Positions 1 to 9,400 of a stretch of 64,000 nt of DNA are shown here, one piece after another (within the stretch, counting starts at the first letter, position 1; each line of letters begins with the position of its first letter). A program made the position numbers and the translations under genes. The notes below the pieces were generated by a model that saw only the letters and a list, made by a program, of their open reading frames with translations, ran no database searches and had not been told where the DNA came from. The stretch is from Ardenticatenaceae bacterium (GTDB taxonomy: Bacteria > Chloroflexota > Anaerolineae > Promineifilales > Promineifilaceae): the NCBI GenBank assembly GCA_020634435.1, contig JACKBS010000005.1:372001-436000 (forward strand). Direction: 5' to 3'.

Positions 1-378
1 CGCAAAACAAAACGGTGTACTACATTCGCCAGGTTCTTGGGCCAGAAAACAACGTTTTGTAGGGGCAGACCTCCGTGTCTGCCCTCCATTTGCCCGACTT
101 ATATTTCTAACCTTAACCGAGCCCCAGCATTTCTCGCGGCAAACCCGCCACCTCTGGCTGATGCGGCCTTGGTCACCTCACTTTTGGGCAATTGCGTAAC
201 TTTTTGCTCGCTGCGGCATTCTTCTAAAGGCAAACAACAACGCGCGACACAGCTCCCTGATTGGATTTTATACCAACGAAAGTCAATTTCGCCTGGAAGT
301 TTTCGCGATAAGTGGTTGGATCAAAAAGAGATGTTTATGATAGGCTAGACTTATCAAGCGAGTGATGGGAAGAAGGCT
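1..378. other. Left-edge region without a supported gene
   Basis: I see no convincing gene here. A 103-codon open frame at 37-348 lacks a ribosome binding site and resembles no family I know. The stretch contains the short inverted repeat at 63-84. The last bases carry the ribosome binding site of the next gene. Confidence 0.5.
63..84. repeat. Short inverted repeat GGGCAGAC-N6-GTCTGCCC
   Basis: Perfect 8-base arms surround a 6-base loop. Elements of this GGGCAGAC type are frequent intergenic repeats in environmental bacterial genomes (from memory). It may fold as a hairpin, but no T-run follows it, so it is not a clear terminator. Confidence 0.55.
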
Positions 379-1518
379 ATGACAAAAACGATTTTTCTAA
401 CGGGGGCAACGGGGTATGTGGGCTGCCATCTGGCGCATCGGTTTTTAGCGGATGGGCACATCGTATTGGCACTGGTGCGCAGCAAAGGTGGGCAGTCGGT
501 ACAGGAGCGGATTGAAACGGCCGTTCTTGAAGTCGGCCCGCTGGATGACGATGTTTTGGCCAATTTGGTAGCCATCCCCGGCACGGTGGAGGAACCAGCA
601 GATCAGCTAGTCGCGGCCATCCGCTCCCGCTTTGATGCCCTTATTGACGAGGTGTGGCACAGTGCGGCCATTTTTAATTTTAAGGAACGCGAACGGCCGT
701 TGGTCGAAGCCACCAATATCGAAGGTACGCGGCATTTGCTGGATTTAACCTGCCAGATCAATCCTGAGTTCCCGCCCCGCTTCTTTTACATCAGCACCGC
801 TTACTGTCTGGGCAGCGAGTTTAACGAGTCGGTACCCGAAGAAATTCCAGCGCAAGTCTCCCATTTTCGTTCGATTTACGAATGGTCTAAACACAATGCC
901 GAGCGTCTCGTAGACCAGTACCAGCGGGCGCAAAAGCTGGACGTCACCATTTTTCGCCCGTCGATTGTGATTGGTACGCCGGAAACGGCCGTGCTTTGCA
1001 ATTCCGGCTACTACCAGGTGCTCACCGAGTGCCGCCGCCTGCGCACCCTGCTGGCCCGCAACCAGGGCGACGGGTTTAACGGCAACGTACAAACCCGCCT
1101 TCAAGGCAATCCCCACACGCCGCTGAACCTGGTGCCCATCGACTTTGTGGTGGACAGCATGGTCTACCTGGCTCATTGCACCGAACTTGATCCGGCGCAA
1201 ACGCACCTGTTTAACATTGTGAACGAGCAGCCGCCGACCGTTCAAGAAGTGCATCATGCCCTGGTGACCAGTTTGGACATGACTGGCTTGAAACTGGTGC
1301 CGCCCGATCAATTTGAAGATGAACCGATGAACCCGATGGAAAAAGTGATCAACCGTCGCATCGCCTTCCAGGCACCGTACATGCACGAGCAAATCCACTT
1401 TGCCACTGACACCTTCCGCCAATTTGTGCCGAAAAATGTGCTGCCCCCGCCACAGGTCAATCTCGACTACATGGAGCAGGTCAACGCGATCTTCCTCACC
1501 CAGTTTAAGGAGGAGTAA
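379..1518 (+). CDS. Extended SDR / thioester-reductase-like NAD(P)-dependent reductase
   Basis: A 379-residue cytoplasmic protein of the NAD-dependent epimerase / male-sterility (NAD_binding_4) type. The N-terminus has the Rossmann motif TGATGYVG at about residues 8-15. The active-site pair Y-E-W-S-K lies near residue 170, and a Ser in 'FYISTAY' completes the catalytic set. The length fits stand-alone thioester reductase domains, which reduce acyl thioesters or fatty-acyl-CoA to aldehydes or alcohols. The ATG follows GGGAAGAAGG with good spacing. It appears monocistronic; the next gene is convergent. The substrate cannot be told from sequence. Confidence 0.85.
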   Translation: MTKTIFLTGATGYVGCHLAHRFLADGHIVLALVRSKGGQSVQERIETAVLEVGPLDDDVLANLVAIPGTVEEPADQLVAAIRSRFDALIDEVWHSAAIFNFKERERPLVEATNIEGTRHLLDLTCQINPEFPPRFFYISTAYCLGSEFNESVPEEIPAQVSHFRSIYEWSKHNAERLVDQYQRAQKLDVTIFRPSIVIGTPETAVLCNSGYYQVLTECRRLRTLLARNQGDGFNGNVQTRLQGNPHTPLNLVPIDFVVDSMVYLAHCTELDPAQTHLFNIVNEQPPTVQEVHHALVTSLDMTGLKLVPPDQFEDEPMNPMEKVINRRIAFQAPYMHEQIHFATDTFRQFVPKNVLPPPQVNLDYMEQVNAIFLTQFKEE

Positions 1519-1706
1519 TCATTACGGCCGTCCTACTTTGCAGCCCTCAATTAGGGTAGTTCAATCTCTTTAGTGTAAAAAACAACTTAGGAGAGGTGTC
1601 ATTTCGAGGTCCTCCGAGAAATCTTTCTACTTCGACAAAACGCAAGATTCCGTTACCTGGTTTATTTCTTAAAATGCAATAAAGATTGGACCAACCTAAA
1701 CACAAA
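1519..1706. other. Convergent intergenic spacer with REP-like fragment
   Basis: This spacer lies between the SDR gene and the convergent HD hydrolase gene. At about 1598-1634 it carries the fragment CATTTCGAGGTCCTCCGAGA, a type of extragenic repeat with the short self-complementary core GAGGTCCTC. I see no gene in it. Confidence 0.4.
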
Positions 1707-2345
1707 TTACGGCCGAATTTCATGGCCAAGTTGGTCGAGAAAGGCGTGCATAAACGCATTACGCCGCTCGGCTTCGGCACGGGCGGCGGCCGTATGCAGC
1801 GTCTGGCCAATTTTGAACAGCTTGCGGTAAAAATGGTCAATCGTGTAGGTCAGGTCGTCCGGTTCGCGACGCTGGCAAAAGGGATCGCTGGGGTGGTACA
1901 ACGGCCGTTCCAACACCCCACCTACCATCATGCAGCGCGCCACGCCAATCGCCCCAATCGCATCCAACCGATCCGCATCCTGTACCACCTTCGCCTCCAG
2001 CGTGGTAGGCGCAATGCCCGCGCTGAAACTGTGGGCGGCAATAGCGTGGGCAATACCTTCCAGATGGTGGTCGGGATACGCTATCGAGCGCAAAAAGCGC
2101 ACCGCCTCAGCCGCCGCCAACCGGGATGCCTCGTGCCGGTTGGGCGCATTTTTGGGCAGCGTCACGCAATCATGCAGCCATGCCGCCGGAATCACGACGG
2201 CCAGGTCTGCGCCTTCAGCTTCGGCCAGCTGCCGCGCCGTGCGCACAACTCGCTCAATGTGCTGCCTATCATGGGCCGAATCGGTCGCCATCTGCTGCTC
2301 GATGTATGCTGCCAGTTTCTCTTCTAACGCTTCCATACGTACCAT
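1707..2345 (-). CDS. HD-domain phosphohydrolase
   Basis: A 212-residue HD-superfamily protein resembling the YedJ group. The metal-binding signature is visible: His in 'HDRQHIERV', the HD pair in 'AAWLHDCV' and a distal Asp in 'VQDADRLDAIG'. Such proteins are metal-dependent phosphohydrolases, and the substrate is unknown. The open frame extends further upstream, but only ATG at 2345 (or 2336, three codons in) follows a purine-rich GGAGAGAGG, so I start at 2345. The upstream extension overlaps a repeat and is rejected. It is divergent from the aldo/keto reductase gene. Confidence 0.82.
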   Translation of the reverse strand: MVRMEALEEKLAAYIEQQMATDSAHDRQHIERVVRTARQLAEAEGADLAVVIPAAWLHDCVTLPKNAPNRHEASRLAAAEAVRFLRSIAYPDHHLEGIAHAIAAHSFSAGIAPTTLEAKVVQDADRLDAIGAIGVARCMMVGGVLERPLYHPSDPFCQRREPDDLTYTIDHFYRKLFKIGQTLHTAAARAEAERRNAFMHAFLDQLGHEIRP

Positions 2346-2461
2346 CCTCTCTCCAAATCTCTTTTCAGCTCCACATCTCTGCGTCCCGATTTTAGCACAG
2401 AGAAAATGTATCTTTTGCCCTCGCCCAAACTCCATTTTCATGCTATGAATGGAAGAAAATA

Positions 2462-2527
2462 ATCCACAGATGACACAGATTGCACAGATAAAAATTTCAA
2501 ACTGTGTCATCTGTGCAATCTGTGGAT
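2462..2527. repeat. 9-base-iterated intergenic palindrome
   Basis: The left half reads CACAGATGA, CACAGATTG, CACAGATAA; the right half reads CTGTGTCAT, CTGTGCAAT, CTGTGGATG. Each half is a degenerate tandem of a 9-base unit, and the halves are inverted so that the ends ATCCACAGAT and ATCTGTGGAT pair. It fills the divergent spacer between the HD hydrolase and the aldo/keto reductase. Several analogous elements with other units occur in this window. Confidence 0.7.
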
Positions 2528-2548
2528 GGACTAAACAAGGAGAGGATG

Positions 2549-3532
2549 ATGAACGAACGGCCGTTTGGCAACGAAACGATCACAGTATCTGAAATTGGCC
2601 TGGGCACCTGGCAGTTGGGCGGCGATTGGGGCAGCGTCACCGACCGCGCCGCCGAAGAGATTTTGCAAACGGCCGTTGATCACGGCGTCACCTTTTTTGA
2701 CACGGCCGATGTGTATGGCGGCGGCGTCAGCGAGCAGCGTATCGCCCGATTTTTAAAGCAGCACGAGGGAAATGTGTTTGTGGCCACAAAACTCGGCCGT
2801 TCGGGCGACCCTGGCTGGCCAGAGAATTTTACAATGGCCACGATGCGCCAGCATATCGAAGATTCCCTGCGCCGCCTCCAGGTGGAAGCCCTCGATCTGA
2901 CTCAACTGCACTGCATCCCCACCGATGAGCTGCGCCGCGGCGACGTGTTTGACCACCTACGCACGCTCCAGCAGGAAGGCAAAATCAAGCGCTTTGGTGC
3001 GAGCGTGGAGTCAATGGAAGAGGCGCTCATCTGCCTGGAGCAGGACGGATTGGCCTCGCTGCAAATCATCTTCAACATTTTCCGCCAAAAGCCAATCCAC
3101 ACGCTGTTTGACAAAGCGCAGGCCAAGGGCGTGGCGATCATCGTGCGGCTGCCGCTGGCGTCTGGCCTGCTGGCGGGCAAGTTTACCGCCAACACCACCT
3201 TCCCCGAAGACGATCACCGTAACTACAATCGGGACGGCAACGCCTTCAACGTTGGCGAGACGTTTGCCGGGCTGCCGTTTGAGCTGGGCGTCTCGCTAGC
3301 CGACCAGCTAAAGCCGCTGGTGCCCGACGGCATGACGATGGCCCAAATGGCGCAGCGCTGGGTGCTGGACTTCCCGGCGGTAACCACCGTCATTACCGGA
3401 GCGACACGGCCAGAACAGGTGGTGGCGAATACGGCCGTCTCCCAACTCCCGCCCCTCTCCCCCGAACTTCACCAAACTCTGGCCACCTTCTACCAAACCC
3501 ACGTCACCGACCACATCCGTGGCCCGTACTAA
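2549..3532 (+). CDS. Aldo/keto reductase
   Basis: A 327-residue NAD(P)H-dependent oxidoreductase of the aldo/keto reductase superfamily, a single TIM barrel. The catalytic tetrad is visible: Asp and Tyr in 'FFDTADVYGGG', Lys in 'VATKLG' and His in 'DLTQLHCIP'. The C-terminal 'VITGATRPEQV' matches the cofactor-binding end of the family. Two adjacent ATGs at 2546 and 2549 follow AAGGAG; the second has the better spacing and is used here. An in-frame start further upstream lies in the repeat and is unlikely. The substrate is unknown. Confidence 0.9.
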   Translation: MNERPFGNETITVSEIGLGTWQLGGDWGSVTDRAAEEILQTAVDHGVTFFDTADVYGGGVSEQRIARFLKQHEGNVFVATKLGRSGDPGWPENFTMATMRQHIEDSLRRLQVEALDLTQLHCIPTDELRRGDVFDHLRTLQQEGKIKRFGASVESMEEALICLEQDGLASLQIIFNIFRQKPIHTLFDKAQAKGVAIIVRLPLASGLLAGKFTANTTFPEDDHRNYNRDGNAFNVGETFAGLPFELGVSLADQLKPLVPDGMTMAQMAQRWVLDFPAVTTVITGATRPEQVVANTAVSQLPPLSPELHQTLATFYQTHVTDHIRGPY

Positions 3533-3538
3533 ATCTAA

Positions 3539-3600
3539 CCGCGGAGAGCGCGGAGAACGCAGAGCTTAATCTGTGCAATCTGCGTAATCTGTGGATTTCC
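3539..3600. repeat. 9-base-iterated intergenic element
   Basis: Two successive iterations are seen: CGCGGAGAG, CGCGGAGAA, CGCAGAGCT, then ATCTGTGCA, ATCTGCGTA, ATCTGTGGA. The second block shares its unit with the element at 2462-2527. It separates the aldo/keto reductase from the rhomboid gene and ends just before the rhomboid ribosome binding site. Confidence 0.65.
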
Positions 3601-3613
3601 CAAGGAGCAGAAA

Positions 3614-4360
3614 ATGATTCCCATTGGTGATGACAACCGCGACCGGACCCTTACGCCGTACGTCAATTACGTTTTGATTGCCCTCAATCTCCTCGTTTTT
3701 GTGCTGTTTCAGGGGATGGGCAATAACCTGGAATTCACCTACGCTTTCTCCACCGTGCCGCAAGAAATCATCACGGGCGAAGATGTGGTAACGCAAAGCG
3801 AACAGGTGCGCGATCCCAGCACGGGGCAGGTCTACGTTTTACCGGGCCTGCAACCAACACCCATCTCCGTCTACATCACGCTGCTCACCTCGATGTTTAT
3901 GCACGGCGGCTGGGCTCATATTTTGGGCAACATGCTCTACCTCTGGATTTTTGGCGACAATTTGGAGGACCGGTTGGGACACGGCCGTTACCTGATTTTC
4001 TACCTGCTCGTGGGGCTGCTGGCCTCGCTGGCCCACGTCTTTGCCTCCGTGCTCATCGGCGACAACCTGCTCATTCCCAGCCTGGGTGCGTCTGGGGCCA
4101 TTGCGGGGGTGCTGGGCGGCTATCTGCTGCTGTTCCCTGGCCGCCGCGTCACCGTCATTTTGATCCGCGTGGTGACCCAGGTGCGGGCCATTTTTGCCGT
4201 GGGCGTCTGGTTTTTACTCCAGTTGGTGGGTGGATTGGGCGTCTTGGGCGGCGGCAACGATGGCGTCGCCTACGCTGCACACATCGGTGGCTTTATTGCC
4301 GGTTTAGCGCTTGTGAAACTGTTTGATAACGGCAGTACGCCGCAGACACGAAGTTGGTAA
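3614..4360 (+). CDS. Rhomboid-family intramembrane serine protease
   Basis: A 248-residue polytopic membrane protein of the rhomboid family, which cleaves transmembrane substrates within the bilayer. The catalytic Ser is in GASGA (about Ser160) and the catalytic His in AAHIGGF (about His223). The loop-1 motif and the conserved 'MFMHGGWAHILGNMLYL' segment (about residues 94-110) are present. The first membrane segment is at about 16-34. The ATG follows AAGGAGCAG. Length and motif order are normal for a bacterial rhomboid. Its substrate is not identifiable from context. Confidence 0.92.
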   Translation: MIPIGDDNRDRTLTPYVNYVLIALNLLVFVLFQGMGNNLEFTYAFSTVPQEIITGEDVVTQSEQVRDPSTGQVYVLPGLQPTPISVYITLLTSMFMHGGWAHILGNMLYLWIFGDNLEDRLGHGRYLIFYLLVGLLASLAHVFASVLIGDNLLIPSLGASGAIAGVLGGYLLLFPGRRVTVILIRVVTQVRAIFAVGVWFLLQLVGGLGVLGGGNDGVAYAAHIGGFIAGLALVKLFDNGSTPQTRSW

Positions 4361-4408
4361 AGAAGGACTCTCTGCCATGGGCTTCAAAGGTCCTGAGTTC
4401 AAGGCAAT

Positions 4409-4933
4409 TCAGTCCCAGAAGAAAAAATCATACCTTGACTTCAAAACCCACTGATCACCTTCTAGCGTCAGTACCCGATGTGAAGCATATCCACCTACCC
4501 GATTTGGGTAAATAGTGGTCACATCTACTAAAGCTTCTTCTCTGTGAATGGACCGAACCGTGAAAAAAACCCAGAAAACGTCTTTATCAATACCTTCAAT
4601 AATTTCCTGCTTTTCTGCAGTTCGAATTTGGCTTCCATCATATTTCCAAGCTGATAAATATGGTGTCGAGTTAGCTTCTGAAAGAGGTGGCCCTATTTCC
4701 ATAAATAATTTTGATGAATATTGAACGAATATTGATCCAGCTGGAGATCGACCACCCATACTGGCATATTCCTTCTGTTCCATGACGAGCATGTCAACAA
4801 CATATTCTCCGATCTCTTTCTCTTGCCGCTTGGGTTGGATTAGAATCATTGTGATTACCAAAGAAATACCAAGCAACATTATGACGAAAATAATTCCAAA
4901 CCTTGCTTTGTTGTCCCATCTTGTGATATTCAT
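4409..4933 (-). CDS. Hypothetical membrane-anchored protein
   Basis: A 174-residue protein that I do not recognise. It has one hydrophobic segment at about residues 12-32 and no lipobox, so it is probably anchored by its N-terminus with a mixed alpha/beta domain outside the membrane. The C-terminal half is rich in aromatic residues and beta-prone stretches. The gene is visibly more AT-rich than its neighbours, which may mean transfer. It converges on the rhomboid gene with only about 50 bases between. Confidence 0.6.
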   Translation of the reverse strand: MNITRWDNKARFGIIFVIMLLGISLVITMILIQPKRQEKEIGEYVVDMLVMEQKEYASMGGRSPAGSIFVQYSSKLFMEIGPPLSEANSTPYLSAWKYDGSQIRTAEKQEIIEGIDKDVFWVFFTVRSIHREEALVDVTTIYPNRVGGYASHRVLTLEGDQWVLKSRYDFFFWD

Positions 4934-5010
4934 AATGCCCTACTCACGATTCACGATAGGTTGCCGCCGTAACTCTAACATACACTACATTAAGATTGGG
5001 CCAATCCCTA

Positions 5011-5250
5011 TTTAGCTTACATAACTTACAACTGCCCACGCTAAGGGGAATATTACATTGTGACTCACTACATAAAACGCGCAGCCGTAGTTCCCAAAAC
5101 CTGACTATTCAATACATCCTATCTGATGTTTGAGAAACTGTCCGTAATTCTACCACAAACCCCACATTCAATTTACATAAAACTTCATCTTTACCCATGC
5201 TAACGGGGATGTTACAATGTGCCCCACGACATAACGTGCGTTACGGCCGT
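5011..5250. repeat. Imperfect ~75-base direct repeat, two copies
   Basis: Copy 1 (about 5011-5090) and copy 2 (about 5169-5250) share the order TTACATAA, then CCCACGCTAAGGGGAATATT versus CCCATGCTAACGGGGATGTT, then ACATTGTG versus ACAATGTG, then CACTACATAA versus CACGACATAA. The copies are clearly related but diverged. They lie upstream of the ATPase/TPR operon and could be a duplicated promoter or decayed element. Confidence 0.55.
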
Positions 5251-5304
5251 ATTCCTATCTCTAGTTTATGGTTCTGGCAGCGGCATGAAGGGAATAATAT
5301 TCAG

Positions 5305-5327
5305 TAATTACCCAATTACCTAATTAC
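5305..5327. repeat. TAATTACCCAATTAC-type element
   Basis: Three iterations of AATTAC separated by CC or CT lie just upstream of the ATPase gene. The same unit forms the long palindrome at 34085-34140. Confidence 0.55.
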
Positions 5328-5362
5328 TCTCCCCTTGCCCGCCCCAAAAATTGCAGAAGTGT

Positions 5363-6466
5363 ATGAGCAATATTTACAACCCTGCCCTCTTTGTTAACCA
5401 GGAACGTAAATTCCTCGGCTTTCAAAAGCTGCTGCGCCCCGAGACGCGGCAGGCGGTGATGCTGATCCAGGCTACCAAAGACATGGGCAAAACGTGGCTC
5501 GCCGGGCGCATGCAGGATCACTGCCTGGAACCCACCGTCAACCTGCCCGCCGTCTACGTTGACTTTCGCAATCCCAAGCAGGACCACCATGACTTTTTAG
5601 GGCTGGTGCGCCTCATTCGCCAGCAGTTGAACCAGCCCACCTACTTCAACCCTCTCAACGAAATCATCAACAGCTACAGCGAAGGGCCGGTAACGGCCGT
5701 TTCCGCTCTCGGCCTGCTGCGGCAAAACATCGTCAACAGCTTCAACCTGGAAGAAATTCGCGGCATCTGCCTGGACATCACCATCAATTACGAAGAACTG
5801 ATTGGCGAAACCCTATCGGCGCGAGCCGGATCGTTGGTAGCTTACTGCCAGCGCCGCCAGCTGCTCACCATTCTCATCACGCGCTGTGCGGAACTGCGAG
5901 CTCATCTGAACTGGTGGGATGGACTGGATGCGTTTCGAGGGGGAACGGCCGTAACCACACCCACCACCCACGCCGCCATCACCGAAGACAACATGGGCTT
6001 CCTGCGCGCTGACAGCGCCGCCGACCAAACCCGCATCGAGCGCCAGATCAACGACGCCTTTTTTGCCGCCCTCACCGCCCTGGTCGCCGACCACGCCTCG
6101 CTGGTGCTGCTCTTCGATTCCTACGAAGCGATCAAGCCCGACGCCGACCGCTGGCTGCGCCAGGAGCTGCTGCCCCGCGTGCGCGACGGCCACCTCAGCG
6201 AGTTGGTCATCATCATCACTGGGCGACAAACGCCGGACCTGAGCGACCTGAACATGAACAATCTGCTGGTCAAAACCCAGCTAGAACCGTTCGACGAACC
6301 AACCGTACGCGAATATTTTGAATCGCGGCGCAAGGTGGTTATCACCGGGCTGGATTGGCGCACCATCCTGGTAACCAGCGGCGGTGTGCCCGGTGCCCTG
6401 GCCATGATGGCCGATCACGCCATGGCCACCACCAGCGCCGACGACGATTTTTTCAGCGATCTTTGA
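5363..6466 (+). CDS. P-loop ATPase with inserted EAD7-like effector-associated domain
   Basis: A 367-residue STAND/AAA-like ATPase. The P-loop is ATKDMGKT (about 37-44), with Ala where the first Gly is usual. The Walker B strand is LVLLFDSYEAI (about 247-257), and a sensor-like strand 'LVIIITGRQT' follows. Between P-loop and Walker B lies a helical insert (about 119-184) with the pattern of effector-associated domain 7. By my hand alignment it matches the C-terminus of the effector gene at 18180-18962 over 66 residues without gaps, about 19 identical. The start is ATG 5363; an upstream in-frame TTG at 5351 is less likely. It is seven bases from the next gene, so the two form an operon. It is probably the nucleotide switch of a conflict or signalling system. 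Confidence 0.72.
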   Translation: MSNIYNPALFVNQERKFLGFQKLLRPETRQAVMLIQATKDMGKTWLAGRMQDHCLEPTVNLPAVYVDFRNPKQDHHDFLGLVRLIRQQLNQPTYFNPLNEIINSYSEGPVTAVSALGLLRQNIVNSFNLEEIRGICLDITINYEELIGETLSARAGSLVAYCQRRQLLTILITRCAELRAHLNWWDGLDAFRGGTAVTTPTTHAAITEDNMGFLRADSAADQTRIERQINDAFFAALTALVADHASLVLLFDSYEAIKPDADRWLRQELLPRVRDGHLSELVIIITGRQTPDLSDLNMNNLLVKTQLEPFDEPTVREYFESRRKVVITGLDWRTILVTSGGVPGALAMMADHAMATTSADDDFFSDL

Positions 6467-6473
6467 GCAAACT

Positions 6474-9400
6474 ATGAGCAGCGACGTTACCGCCACCACC
6501 GTAACCTACCTTGAGCGCATCCTCGATGAAGTGCATCCGATGATGGCTGAGGCGCTTTACCTGGCCGCTGTACCGGTCTGGTTTAGCGCCGATTTATTTG
6601 CCGCAATGCGCCAGGTGGAAGACGGCCGTAACGATGGCCTTATCGAACGCCTGCTGCGCTACTCCTTTGTCCGCACCCTCTCCACCACCGAAGACGAACC
6701 CACCACCTACACCATCCGCCCTGATGAGCGTGTCTTTTTGCAGCGCCGCTGGATTGCCCGCGACCGCGCCGCCTATCTCACGGCCCACCAACGCGCCCTG
6801 AACTATTGGCAAAATTACCCAGACCCGAATCCGCAGCGGCAGCGCCGCCTTATTTTGTACCACCTGCTTTTTATCGATCAAACCGCAGGCATCAACTTTC
6901 TCATCGACAGCTTCCGCCTCTACCACAAAGAGCGGCAAATCACCGAAATCGAACGTCTGCTGGACACCGTCACCGACGCCCGTTTTTACCTGGCGGTGCT
7001 CAAGCAAGATTTGACCCTGCTCGACGACCTGCTGCGCCACATGTGGGCGCGGGTCAACCAGCTGCGCGGCCTGTGGCAAAGCAGCCTCGATACGTTAGCC
7101 GAACTGCGCGCCAAACCCACGCTGTCGCCTCTGCTGCTGCCCTACGTCACCCGCGCCCACGGTGAATCGCTGGCGCAAATGGGCCAATTTGTGGAAGCCA
7201 TCACCGCTTACCAGGAAACGCTGACCCTGTTTCAAGCTGAAGAACAACGACTGCGTGAGCCAGAGACGGGGCCTGCCGCCCAACCAGAAGCGGTCACCAG
7301 CGTCACCGATCTCACTCGCATCCAGATTGAGCGTGCCTACACGCGGCTGGCCCTGGGGGATGCCTACGTCGGCCTGGCCGAAGCGACCCGCGAGCACAAT
7401 CCGCCCGTCATTCCTGAGCGGGCCAACTGGCTGCACCAGCTGCGCGACTTTGCCGTCTTCTTGCTCTCTCTGCCGCTGCTGGTGTACATGAGCTTTTACC
7501 TGGGACGGCGCGTCTGGCATCCGCGCTTTTGGTCCACACTGCTCAACCTGGACTGGATCGTCACCCGCCTGTTTGTCAGTGGGGCGCACCAGTATCGTCT
7601 GGCCGACCGCCTGCTAGAACAGCACGGTGAACCTGTCGAAGGGGTCGCCGCCGATGAAAAGCTGGCCTATCTTTACCTGAGCCTGGACGATAACCAGCAG
7701 GCCGAAACACTCTTCCGGCGGCTGCTGGCTGAAGAAGATGCGCCGCTGGGCAGCTTCCGCCGTTTGTCGGTAAATCTGGGGTTGGCCGAAGCGCTGCTGG
7801 GTCAGCGCCAGCCCGAAGCAGCCCAACATTATGCCGAAGAAGCGCTGGCCGAAATTAGCCAATATGAGGATGACGCTCTGGAAGCCCGTACGCGCGTGCT
7901 GTTGGCCGAAGCGCATCTAGGCATGGCAGCCACCGAAGAAAGCGAAGCCCAGGCCGCCATTTTGCAGTTTGAACGTGCCCTGAGCCTCTACCAACAGCTA
8001 CACGATGAAATTTGGGCGACCGAGATTGCCGACCGGCTGTATGCCATCACCCAAGATGAGCGACTGGACGAAAATCAACAAGAAGCCGCGCGGCGGGTAG
8101 CTACGGCCGTTTCCGAATATACCTATCCCATCCGCTATCGCCATCCAGCCACCGTTATCTTTCGCCACGCGATCTTTATTTTTCTCTCCATCGTCATCTT
8201 TTTGCTGCCGCTGTATACCATCCGGCTGGACACCGGCAGTTTGGTTTCGCCCGCCATCACCTTTAAAGGGCGTGAATTTGTGCTGTGGCCCGCGCTCATC
8301 GTGGAGGAGCTGGACGCCACGCAGAGCAACCCGGACGCCGAAATTGAGTCCGATGCCCCCGCCGTGGGCAATACGGCCGCTCCGCTCCAGTTCCGCCCCG
8401 CCGTGTCTGATGCCGGGCTAACGGTCAACGCCGTGCCCTCCACCGACACCGATGTCGCTTTGCAGCTGGGTATCATTTTGATATTGGGGTATGTGCTGTT
8501 GTCAACGGCCGTTGGCGTGGCCGCGCTCGTTTTTACCCCACTGACCACCTTGCAGCAGGCCGGGCGTGGCCGCGTGCAGCTAAACAGCAGTCGTCTGGCA
8601 GTGGACGATACGGCCGTTGCCTGGCAAGATGTCACCAAACTCATCATCGCCGATCTCAAGCTGATCCGCGAACCCTTAGCCGATGATGCCGGTTTCGCTC
8701 TGAACAGCGACACCACCCAGGTGATTGTGCCCGGCAACACGGCCCGTTACGACATCGTGCGCCAGCGGGCGATGGGCTACCTGCCCCCCACGCTGCCACA
8801 GCAAGATTGGAGTTACCGTCTGGTCTACAGCCGAATGGGCGCATGGTACATCGGCACGGCGGCGCTGCTCACCGTGCTGGCCCTGCTGGGCAGCAGTTTC
8901 CCCACGCTGCTCAACTTCGATTTTCCCGGCACGCCCTACAGCCTGGCCGACTTGTACCCATACCTCTACCTGGGCTTGTTTGTGCCGCCGCTGTGGGCCT
9001 TTGTGTTACGGCCGTTGCAAATTCGCCACGATATGTTCCGCAACAGTCGGTTGGCCTGGTGGGTTGGGTTGGCCGGACTGCTGTTACTGGTGCTGCGGCT
9101 GGGGTCACTCTTCTTCCCCTGGTTCACCATGCCCGATATTTACCCCTCGCTGGGCATCTTGCTGATGGTGGGCGGCGCCACCCGCGCCTTCTGGCAAACG
9201 CGCGTGCCGTCCCGCCAGCCGCTCACGTACCCGGCGGCGCTACGCTGGGGCAGTTTGGTCATCGCCCTGTTTACCTGGTTTGTCATGGGCGGGCACCTGC
9301 TGCGCGAAGTGAGCAGCTACCACTTTTTGATTGTTGGCAACAGCCTGCGTGATGATTCTTTGGTGCAAACGGAGGAAGCAACGGCCGTTGCCCTGGCCAA

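Larger units (their letters stand above)
4934..5362. other. Intergenic region with diverged direct repeats
   Basis: I see no gene here. The region is AT-rich and contains an imperfect direct repeat of about 75 bases (5011-5090 and 5169-5250) and a TAATTACCCAATTAC-type element at 5305-5327. It presumably holds promoters for the flanking divergent genes. Confidence 0.5.

Noticed and set aside
37..348. 103-codon plus-strand open frame at the window start
   Set aside because: No ribosome binding site, no recognisable fold, Cys/Pro/Ser-rich low-quality translation, and it covers a short inverted repeat.
745..1422. 225-codon minus-strand frame opposite the SDR gene
   Set aside because: It is a shadow of a well-supported SDR gene; composition is His/Gln/Val-biased as expected from reverse-strand reading.
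2462..3600. Possible CRISPR-like or minisatellite array from 9-base repeats
   Set aside because: Units are far too short and degenerate, there are only three per half, there are no spacers of constant length, and no cas genes are present.
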